A DNA stretch of 5,293 nt from CAZQKL01 sp964593895 [NCBI: uncultured bacterium]. Lineage in GTDB: Bacteria > DYJV01. The notes beneath the pieces were generated by a model. The model worked only from the letters and a program-made list of their open reading frames with translations, did not search any database and was not told the DNA's origin. Below, in pieces: positions 1 through 5,122 of this stretch. Position 1 is the first letter of the stretch; each line of letters starts with the position of its first letter. The stretch spans positions 1-5,293 of the forward strand of contig CAZQKL010000123.1 of assembly GCA_964593895.1 (NCBI GenBank), written 5' to 3'. The position numbers and the translations under genes are program-made.

Positions 1-1422
1 GCCTGTATTGGTCCAGCAGGAGAAAATCTTGTAAGATTTGCATGTATAATTAATGGACTTAAAAATGCTGCTGGCAGGACAGGAATGGGAGCATTAATGG
101 GAAGCAAAAATTTAAAAGCTATTGCTGTTAGAGGCAAAACTCCATTTAAGATAAAAAACCCAAAAAAATTTCTTGAAGATTTAAGAAAAACAAATGAAAA
201 AGCATATAAAACAGGATGGGGTAAAGCTCTTGGAAAACTTGGGACTCCACTTTTACTTAAAAATGCAAATGAAAAAGGATTTACAAGTTATAAGTATCAT
301 CAATACACCCATGTAAAAGATGAAAGGATAAAAGAACTTTATGCTGAAAGCCTTAATGAAAAATATGCAAAACAGATGGTATCCTGTTTTGGCTGTCCCA
401 TTCATTGCAGGCATAGATACGAAGTAACTGATGGAGCTGGTAGAGGTTCAAAAGGTGAAGGTCCTGAATATGCAACTATTGCAGCATGGGGTCCCACTCT
501 TGGTAATCTTGACCTTTCATCTGTTTTAAAATTAAATGAATTATGTAACCGTCTCGGGATAGATACAATTTCTGGTGGTGATTATTTTGGCTATTTTTTC
601 AAACTTTATCAGGATGGCTTAATTTCAGAAAAAGAAGTGGGTTATGCGCTTGAATGGGGAAATCATGAGTCTATTGAGAATTTGCTAATCGATACAGCTT
701 ACAGAAAAGGTTTTGGAAATATTGTTGCTGAAGGTAGTTTTTCCTGGAAAATGCTTCCTAAACCAGATAAAGCCAAAAAAGAATTGCTTCAAATAAAAAA
801 CGTCTCAATTGAAATGACTGATGAAAGACCTGTTGTTGCATTTGCTTTTGGTCTTGCAGTTGCCACAAGGGGGACATGTCATATGCGTAGTAGAGCTTCG
901 ATTGATGTTGTACCATATCCAAGAGAGTTACTTGCTGAATTTTATGGTGGTGATGTTGGAAAAGACTGGCTTGATTATACAGGAAAAGCAAGAGTTGTAT
1001 GGTGGCATGAAATTTTTAATGCTGTAGTTGATTCTATTGGCTTGTGTAGATTTGCAGGAATTTTTTCAAGTATAAACTCAATTGGCTATGTTGATATATC
1101 AAAGCTACTTGAAACTACTGTTGATTTAAAATTATCAGATAAAGACCTTGCTATTACTGGAGAAAGAATCTACACTCTTGAAAGATTATTCTTAAATAGA
1201 GAAGGAATATCGAGAAAAGATGATTATCTTCCAGACCTTTATTATGATGTTCCAATTCCAGACGGACCAACAAAAGGTATAAAGATAGACAGGGAAAAGT
1301 ATGAAAAAATGCTTGATGAATATTATTCTTTGCATGGATGGACAAAAGAAGGAATTGTGCCAGAACAAACAATAGAAAAGTTAAACCTCAAAGAAGTTCT
1401 TCATATTAATGGAGGCCTGTAA
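1..1422 (+). CDS. Aldehyde:ferredoxin oxidoreductase (AOR) family protein, 5'-truncated by the window edge
   Basis: The frame is open from base 1, so the ATG at 85 is internal; 473 C-terminal residues are visible. AOR-family enzymes bind a tungsten or molybdenum bis-pterin cofactor and one [4Fe-4S] cluster in the cytoplasm, and most oxidise aldehydes to acids with ferredoxin as acceptor. Seen here, numbered from the first visible residue: the block GPAGENLVRFAC followed by AGRTGMGALMGSKNLKAI; CFGCPIHC (129-136), the CxxCxxxC cluster motif; GIDTIS (about 187-192) and DSIGLC (344-349), the two pterin-contact loops, the second carrying the fourth cluster cysteine; and the C-terminal blocks NREGISRKDDYLP and EYYSLHGWTKEG. 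Against the roughly 600-residue family length, about 130-160 N-terminal residues lie outside. The TCHMR segment may carry the active-site His (inference). The true substrate cannot be told, because the family includes paralogues with other or unknown substrates. The iron-sulfur gene starts 1 nt after this stop codon. Confidence 0.95.
   Translation, partial: ACIGPAGENLVRFACIINGLKNAAGRTGMGALMGSKNLKAIAVRGKTPFKIKNPKKFLEDLRKTNEKAYKTGWGKALGKLGTPLLLKNANEKGFTSYKYHQYTHVKDERIKELYAESLNEKYAKQMVSCFGCPIHCRHRYEVTDGAGRGSKGEGPEYATIAAWGPTLGNLDLSSVLKLNELCNRLGIDTISGGDYFGYFFKLYQDGLISEKEVGYALEWGNHESIENLLIDTAYRKGFGNIVAEGSFSWKMLPKPDKAKKELLQIKNVSIEMTDERPVVAFAFGLAVATRGTCHMRSRASIDVVPYPRELLAEFYGGDVGKDWLDYTGKARVVWWHEIFNAVVDSIGLCRFAGIFSSINSIGYVDISKLLETTVDLKLSDKDLAITGERIYTLERLFLNREGISRKDDYLPDLYYDVPIPDGPTKGIKIDREKYEKMLDEYYSLHGWTKEGIVPEQTIEKLNLKEVLHINGGL
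1411..1415 (+). promoter_or_regulatory. Ribosome binding site that fixes the start of the iron-sulfur protein
   Basis: GGAGG lies inside the last codons of the AOR-family gene, 8 nt before the ATG at 1424. An in-frame ATG at 1409 overlaps this motif and so cannot be served by it. The 1424 start is therefore preferred. Its position inside the upstream gene suggests translational coupling of the oxidoreductase and its likely electron partner. Confidence 0.75.
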
Positions 1423-1423
1423 A

Positions 1424-1804
1424 ATGAAAATAAAAATTGATAATACAAGATGCATTGGTTGTCTTTTATGTGAATTAACTTGTTCACTTGTTAATCTGGG
1501 ATACATTGATAGAAATGGAAGTGCAATTAGAGTGATATTAAACGATTTATCAATTGAACCTCACAGAATAATTGTTTGCAAGCAGTGTAAAAAGATGAAT
1601 TGTCTCAAAAGTGAAGGCAAAGATTTTGATGAAGATGAAAGAAAAAAATTTTTCTGGAAAAATAAAAAAAGAATTGAAGATTGTCCATTTAATGCAATTT
1701 TTGAATATAACGAGGAGGTTGTTCACTGCTGGCTGTGTGGAAGAGACCCTGAATGCGTTAAAAGCTGCACCACAGGAGCAATAACAATAGAAAATGCTGA
1801 ATAA
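1424..1804 (+). CDS. Ferredoxin-like poly-[4Fe-4S] protein, probable electron partner of the AOR-family enzyme
   Basis: The 126-residue protein is of the DmsB/HycB/CooF-like type. It has 12 cysteines: motif I CIGCLLCELTC (10-20, CxxCxxCxxxC), motif II CKQCKKMNC (52-60) with the expected CPFNAI block only at 87-92, and a last motif CWLCGRDPECVKSC (102-115). Cytoplasmic proteins of this type carry electrons to or from AOR-family enzymes, and that role is inferred here from adjacency. Two things are odd. Twenty-six residues, rich in Lys, Asp and Glu, separate Cys60 from Cys87, where relatives have three. The ferredoxin-like CxxCxxCxxxCP motif normally found before the last motif is absent. Relatives have 16 cysteines and four clusters; this one could hold two or three. 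The usual Pro after the last cysteine is Thr. The 1424 start follows the ribosome binding site at 1411. The gene ends 11 nt inside the HD gene. Confidence 0.9.
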   Translation: MKIKIDNTRCIGCLLCELTCSLVNLGYIDRNGSAIRVILNDLSIEPHRIIVCKQCKKMNCLKSEGKDFDEDERKKFFWKNKKRIEDCPFNAIFEYNEEVVHCWLCGRDPECVKSCTTGAITIENAE

Positions 1805-2393
1805 AGTTAGAGAATTCATAAAAGAGGTTCTGGAAAACAGAACTGAAGTTGAAAAAATGGTTCTAAATCATTTAATTGAAACTGAGAAATATGTAATAAT
1901 TCTTAATAGAGAAATTTTTAGGAAAGAACCATCTGAAGAATTAAGAATTGCAGCTCTTGGTCATGATATTGAAAGAGCTTTTAGAGATGAAAAAATTTAT
2001 GAAAAAATGTATAAGTCAAATTCTGGATTTTTAAGTGAATGGTACTTAAATTATCATCAAAGAAAAAGTGCAGAAATTTTAGTTGAATTTTTAAAAAATA
2101 ATAATTATCCTGAAAATAAAAGAAAGAAAGTTTTTAATTTAATTCTGAAACATGAAATTGGTGGAGATGTTGAAACAAATATTTTAAAAGATGCAGATAG
2201 CATTAGTTTTTTTATTATTAATTCAGAACATTTTATAAATGTTAAAACCAAACAATCTTCAGTTGAAAAAGTAAAAGAAAAATTAAACTGGATGTTTAAA
2301 AGGATCACTTTTAATGAAGCAAAAGATATAGCGAAAAATTATTATTTAAATGCAATAAACAGATTAGAGGAAGTTTATGAAACTAAAAGTTAA
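1794..2393 (+). CDS. HD-domain protein, putative metal-dependent phosphohydrolase
   Basis: The 199-residue protein is predicted to be soluble and largely helical. The HD-superfamily pattern is visible: His26 in VLNHLIETEKY, the doublet His57-Asp58 in AALGHDIERAF, His88 in YHQRKSAE, His120 in ILKHEIGGD, and Asp133/Asp135 in LKDADSISFF. HD proteins of this layout bind one or two metal ions and usually hydrolyse phosphate esters of nucleotides or related compounds. The extra histidines 88 and 120 would suit a two-metal site. I recognise no specific subfamily and no substrate. ATG 1794 is the first usable start, since an in-frame stop lies at 1788-1790. Its likely ribosome binding site, AGGAG at 1774-1778, sits 15 nt away, which is long, so expression may depend on coupling to the iron-sulfur gene it overlaps. 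The 3' end overlaps the ubiquitin-like gene by 17 nt. Confidence 0.82.
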   Translation: MLNKVREFIKEVLENRTEVEKMVLNHLIETEKYVIILNREIFRKEPSEELRIAALGHDIERAFRDEKIYEKMYKSNSGFLSEWYLNYHQRKSAEILVEFLKNNNYPENKRKKVFNLILKHEIGGDVETNILKDADSISFFIINSEHFINVKTKQSSVEKVKEKLNWMFKRITFNEAKDIAKNYYLNAINRLEEVYETKS

Positions 2394-2580
2394 TGGTAAA
2401 GTAAAAGAATATTCTGAGGATATTTCAGTGTTAGAAATATTAGAGGAAGAAGAAATAATTGAGCCAGTTGCTGTAGAGCTATTTTTAAATGGTGAAAAAA
2501 TTGATTTTAAAGAATTTGAAAAAATAAAACTGAAAGATAGTGATGAAATAGAATTTATTTACTTATTTGCAAGTGGATAA
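2377..2580 (+). CDS. ThiS/MoaD-like beta-grasp sulfur-carrier protein
   Basis: The 67-residue protein matches the length and layout of ThiS/MoaD sulfur carriers: an N-terminal strand pair MKLKVNGKVKEY, a helix around VLEILEEEE (18-26), VAVELFLNGEKI (31-42), and the terminal strand LKDSDEIEFIYLFASG. In the family, an E1-like enzyme adenylates the C-terminal glycine, which is then converted to a thiocarboxylate that donates sulfur to thiazole, molybdopterin or other products. It ends Ser-Gly rather than the usual Gly-Gly, so the terminal glycine is kept but the penultimate one is not. GAGG at 2367-2370 lies 6 nt before the ATG, inside the HD gene. A likely E1 partner is encoded at 2743, beyond a repeat array. 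Because the first gene is a pterin-dependent enzyme, a MoaD-like role in pterin sulfuration is a plausible inference, but no MoaE is visible in the window. Confidence 0.87.
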   Translation: MKLKVNGKVKEYSEDISVLEILEEEEIIEPVAVELFLNGEKIDFKEFEKIKLKDSDEIEFIYLFASG

Positions 2581-2588
2581 GTCGGGAA

Positions 2589-2660
2589 ATGGGTGTATGG
2601 GGGTATGAGTGTATGGGGGTATGAGTGTATGAGAATATGGGAAGATGAGGATATGAGAAC
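2589..2660. repeat. Tandem array of nine octamers, consensus ATGRGNNN (left arm)
   Basis: Nine consecutive units of exactly 8 bp read ATGGGTGT, ATGGGGGT, ATGAGTGT, ATGGGGGT, ATGAGTGT, ATGAGAAT, ATGGGAAG, ATGAGGAT and ATGAGAAC. Units 2-3 (2597-2612) and 4-5 (2613-2628) form a perfect 16-bp tandem duplication. Every unit begins with ATG, but the 8-bp period moves the frame at each step and no long frame results. The strand is strongly G-rich. The array begins 8 bp after the stop codon of the ThiS/MoaD-like gene and forms one arm of a large inverted repeat. Confidence 0.9.
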
Positions 2661-2720
2661 CACATTAACTCATTTACACATTTCCCATTACCCCATTTAC
2701 TCATTATCCCATTAACCCAT
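2661..2720. repeat. Inverted octamer array (right arm), complementary to the left arm
   Basis: Units read CACAT, TAACTCAT, TTACACAT, TTCCCAT (7 bp), TACCCCAT, TTACTCAT, TATCCCAT and TAACCCAT. On the opposite strand these are ATGRG-type units like those of 2589-2660. The outer four units of each arm correspond in order. The reverse complement of 2689-2720 agrees with 2589-2620 at 23 of 32 positions, and the mismatches fall in the last bases of the units. The full 2584-2720 stretch could therefore fold into an imperfect hairpin in DNA or RNA. A short T-rich tract follows, too weak to call a terminator with confidence. Confidence 0.85.
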
Positions 2721-2742
2721 TATTATCTATTTTACAAAAGTT

Positions 2743-3462
2743 ATGGATTTAAAAAGATTTGAAAGACATTTAATTATTGAACAGATTGGTGAGCAGGGAC
2801 AAAAAAGAATAAAAAAAAGTTCCTGTCTTGTTATTGGTGCAGGTGGTCTTGGCAGCTCTGCAATAATTCATCTTGTTGCAAATGGTATTGGTAAAATTGG
2901 AATAATTGATTTTGATGTTGTTGATATTACAAATCTGCATAGACAGATAATTCATTGTACTGATGATATTGGAAAAGAAAAAGTAATTTCAGCTTATGAA
3001 AAAGTAAAAAAGATAAATCCAGATGTTGAAGTTGAAATATACAATTTAAAGTTAGATGAGAAAAATGGATTAGAAATTATAGAAAAATACAATTTTGTAA
3101 TTGAAGCAACAGACAATCTTTCATCAAAACTACTCATAAACGATTTATGTGTAAAAGCAAAAGTGCCATTTTCTCATGCTGGAATAAATAAATTCTTTGG
3201 AACAATGATTACTGTAATTCCTGGAAAAAGTGCATGTTTAAGATGTGTTTTTAAAAACATAAAACCATCTGAAAGAGAAATTTTTGGAGTTTTTGGTCCA
3301 ACTCCAGGAGTTGTAGGAACAATTCAGGCAGCTGAAGCATTAAAATATTTAGGGAAATTTGGTGAATTATTAACAAATAAAATTCTTTTTGTTGACCTCT
3401 ATTTTACGGATTTTAGGATTGTTAATGTGTCTATATCTGAGGATTGTAAATGTCAAAATTAA
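2743..3462 (+). CDS. ThiF/MoeB/HesA-family E1-like adenylyltransferase
   Basis: The 239-residue cytoplasmic enzyme adenylates the C-terminus of ThiS/MoaD-type proteins; the 67-residue protein encoded just upstream is its likely substrate. Seen: the opening RFERHLII; the ATP-binding loop GAGGLGS (32-38); DFDVVDITNLHRQ (56-68) with the expected Asp56, Asp58, Asn64 and Arg67; ATDN (122-125) with the Mg-binding Asp; CLRC (165-168), half of the zinc site; and GPTPGVVGTIQAAEALK (185-201). The second half of the zinc site is CKC (235-237), one residue shorter than the usual CxxC. The crossover loop before GPTPG reads SEREIFGVF and has no cysteine, unlike E. coli ThiF with its Cys184. There is no rhodanese domain. 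ATG 2743 is the first usable start after an in-frame stop at 2713-2715, and no Shine-Dalgarno motif precedes it. The gene overlaps the HAD gene by 13 nt. Confidence 0.93.
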   Translation: MDLKRFERHLIIEQIGEQGQKRIKKSSCLVIGAGGLGSSAIIHLVANGIGKIGIIDFDVVDITNLHRQIIHCTDDIGKEKVISAYEKVKKINPDVEVEIYNLKLDEKNGLEIIEKYNFVIEATDNLSSKLLINDLCVKAKVPFSHAGINKFFGTMITVIPGKSACLRCVFKNIKPSEREIFGVFGPTPGVVGTIQAAEALKYLGKFGELLTNKILFVDLYFTDFRIVNVSISEDCKCQN

Positions 3463-4121
3463 TAATTTTTGATTTTGAAGGAACTTTAGTTGATTTTCAA
3501 TGGAAATTAGCAGAATGTATGAAAGTAATGAGAGAAATTCTTAATGGTTATAGAATTAATTATAACATTCCATGTGATGATAAAAAGTATTTAAAAATGA
3601 ATTATTCACTCCTTTACAATTATTTTAGCAAAAATATAAAAGACCCATACTTAAGAAAAAAAATTATGAATGATTTTGATAGAATTTACGATTATTATGA
3701 TGAAGATGCCTCACTTAGATGGCAATTATTACCATCAGTAAAAGAGGTATTAAATGAATTTAAAAATAGAGGATATAAATTGGCAATAGATTCTAATGTT
3801 GGCAGAAAAGCATTAAATAAAATGATAAGAAAATTTGATATCTTAAAATATTTTGATATTACCATATCAAGAAATGAAGTTAAAATGCTAAAACCAAATC
3901 CAGAGGGGGTTTATAGAATTTTAGATTATTTTAATGAAGAGGATTTTAAAGAAAAATTTTTTGTTGGAGATAGTGTAACTGATATTAAAACTGCTAAAAA
4001 AGCCAATAAAAACTTTATAATGATTTCAATAATTAATGGTGAAGATAAAATAGAAAACTTGCTTAAACATAATCCCCATCATTTAATACATTCCTTTTCT
4101 GAATTAGTTGAATTAATATAA
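3450..4121 (+). CDS. HAD-superfamily hydrolase (phosphoglycolate phosphatase-like)
   Basis: The 223-residue protein has the full HAD layout: motif I DFEGTLVD (8-15) with nucleophile Asp8, a helical cap at roughly 17-85, motif II Ser115 in AIDSNVG, Lys148 in KMLKPNPEGV (motif III), and motif IV GDSVTD (173-178) with Asp174 and Asp178. The second residue of motif I is Glu10 rather than Asp. In phosphatases that Asp is the general acid/base, so activity may be altered, although some HAD proteins naturally have Glu here. The substrate cannot be read from sequence. GAGG at 3439-3442 lies 7 nt before the ATG, inside the E1 gene, so the two are probably cotranslated. A link to the sulfur-carrier chemistry is possible, but the pairing could equally be incidental. 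Confidence 0.9.
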   Translation: MSKLIIFDFEGTLVDFQWKLAECMKVMREILNGYRINYNIPCDDKKYLKMNYSLLYNYFSKNIKDPYLRKKIMNDFDRIYDYYDEDASLRWQLLPSVKEVLNEFKNRGYKLAIDSNVGRKALNKMIRKFDILKYFDITISRNEVKMLKPNPEGVYRILDYFNEEDFKEKFFVGDSVTDIKTAKKANKNFIMISIINGEDKIENLLKHNPHHLIHSFSELVELI

Positions 4122-4128
4122 CTTAGTA

Positions 4129-4157
4129 TTGACAAAATTTATTATTTCGTCTAATTT
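4129..4157 (+). promoter_or_regulatory. Probable sigma-70-type promoter for the AEC permease gene
   Basis: A perfect -35 hexamer TTGACA (4129-4134) is followed, after a 17-bp spacer, by TAATTT (4152-4157). The latter matches 3 of 6 positions of TATAAT, including the key T-A and final T. Transcription would begin near 4164, giving a leader of about 20 nt that carries the ribosome binding site at 4172. It lies just after the HAD stop codon, so the permease is probably transcribed on its own. Such motifs can arise by chance in AT-rich DNA. Confidence 0.5.
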
Positions 4158-4171
4158 TTTCAAAATTTTTT

Positions 4172-4177
4172 AAGGAG
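4172..4177 (+). promoter_or_regulatory. Ribosome binding site pointing to an ATT start codon
   Basis: AAGGAG is the clearest Shine-Dalgarno motif near this gene. Six nt separate it from ATT at 4184. No ATG, GTG or TTG occurs in the permease frame between the stop at 4130-4132 and the ATG at 4289, which is over 110 nt downstream of the motif. The motif therefore supports initiation at ATT 4184, with ATA 4190 a weaker choice. Confidence 0.7.
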
Positions 4178-4183
4178 TGTAAA

Positions 4184-5122
4184 ATTTTTATAACTATTTT
4201 TCAGGCAGTAGCAACTATTTTTGGAATAGGAATTATTGGATACTGGATAATTCACAAAAGAATTGTAGAAGCAGACCTATTTTCTCTTATGATTCCTCTT
4301 GTTGTTGATATTGGACTTCCAGCTTTAATTTTGTATAATATACTTACAAAATTTAATACTAAAAAGATTTTTGCTTTATGGCAATTTCCAGTAGCCTGGT
4401 TTCTTGAAACAGTTTTCTTTTTTATCTTAACAATAATTTTTTCCTATTTTGCAAAATCTAAAAATAGAAGAGAATTTGCTGTTTCTCTTTTTTATCAGAA
4501 TGGTATTTTCTTTCCAATTATATTAATCTCTCAAATTTATGGAGAAAAATCACCTCTCCTTGTAAATCTATTTTTATTTACCATTTTTTATCCTACTTTC
4601 TTTTTTAACACATGTCATCTTTTTTTCAAAAATGAAAATAAAAGGAAAATTTCATTGTTCAAAGAAATTTTTAATTTAGCAATGCTTGCAACAATTATTG
4701 GAATTTTTATTAAATTTTTATCACTGAATAGATATATTCCAGATTTTGTTTTTGATATTTTCAAAAGAGTGGGAGCAATGACAATCCCACTTTTGATGAT
4801 AATAATTGGTGGAAATATCTATTTAGATTTTAAAAGAAAAGTTAAATTTGAAGTTTTTGAAAATTTTAAATTCATTTTGATTAAAAACTTCGCATTCCCT
4901 TTGATAACAATTGCTATATTAAGTTTTTTTAATTTAAATAAAGATTTGAAACTTATTCTGTTTCTTGAAAGCACTGTTCCACCAATAACTGCAATTCCTA
5001 TTTTTGTAAAAAGAGCAGGAGGAAATGACTCTTTAGCAAATCAATTTTTAATTTCAAGTTTCATTGTTTCATTGGTTTCTATTCCTGTAATGTTCTATAT
5101 CTATAGCCTATCTATTTTTTAA
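4184..5122 (+). CDS. AEC (auxin efflux carrier) family transporter, probable ATT start
   Basis: Read from ATT 4184, this is a 312-residue inner-membrane protein of typical AEC length with about ten hydrophobic segments, roughly five on each side of the polar stretch KNENKRK. Family traits are visible: a first helix ending in GYWIIHKRIVEADLFS, then LVVDIGLPALILYNIL with the Gly-Leu-Pro break, and late in the protein LESTVPPITAIPIFVKRAGG, the counterpart of the family's ES-x-P segment followed by a GG pair. AEC proteins are secondary carriers, several of which move organic acids such as malate; the substrate here is unknown. Starting at the first ATG (4289) would remove 35 residues and the whole first helix, although the frame upstream is open and reads as AEC sequence. 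The ribosome binding site at 4172 fits ATT 4184. A mutated ATG or a sequencing error is the main alternative. The 3' end overlaps the convergent gene by 15 nt. Confidence 0.85.
   Translation: MFITIFQAVATIFGIGIIGYWIIHKRIVEADLFSLMIPLVVDIGLPALILYNILTKFNTKKIFALWQFPVAWFLETVFFFILTIIFSYFAKSKNRREFAVSLFYQNGIFFPIILISQIYGEKSPLLVNLFLFTIFYPTFFFNTCHLFFKNENKRKISLFKEIFNLAMLATIIGIFIKFLSLNRYIPDFVFDIFKRVGAMTIPLLMIIIGGNIYLDFKRKVKFEVFENFKFILIKNFAFPLITIAILSFFNLNKDLKLILFLESTVPPITAIPIFVKRAGGNDSLANQFLISSFIVSLVSIPVMFYIYSLSIF

Noticed and set aside
85-87. ATG 85 as the start of the AOR-family gene
   Set aside because: The frame upstream is open to base 1 and encodes the conserved GPAGENLVRFAC block, so the gene begins outside the window.
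758-991. Minus-strand and alternative-frame open frames within the AOR-family gene (758-991, 821-1027, 1154-1372)
   Set aside because: They lie wholly inside a well-supported gene, show no family motif and have low-complexity composition. The same holds for 1550-1819, 2105-2308 and 2770-2955.
1409-1423. Earlier in-frame ATG (1409) as the start of the iron-sulfur protein
   Set aside because: It overlaps the GGAGG motif and has no upstream site of its own. ATG 1424 is 8 nt from the motif and gives the usual short N-terminus before the first Cys motif.
2589-2720. CRISPR-like array
   Set aside because: Units are 8 bp and directly adjacent, with no unique spacers, and the two halves are inverted. 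No cas gene is visible.
2580-2742. Short coding frame through the ATG-rich repeat
   Set aside because: The 8-bp period shifts frame at each unit and stops appear quickly (for example TGA read from ATG 2589). Nothing is conserved-looking.
2682-2742. Rho-independent terminator after the repeat hairpin
   Set aside because: The stem is imperfect and the following tract (TATTATCTATTTT) is an interrupted T run some bases beyond the stem, so termination cannot be claimed.
4122-4183. Riboswitch or structured leader before the permease
   Set aside because: Only 62 bases separate the genes, and they are taken up by promoter-like and ribosome-binding motifs. No stable stem is visible.
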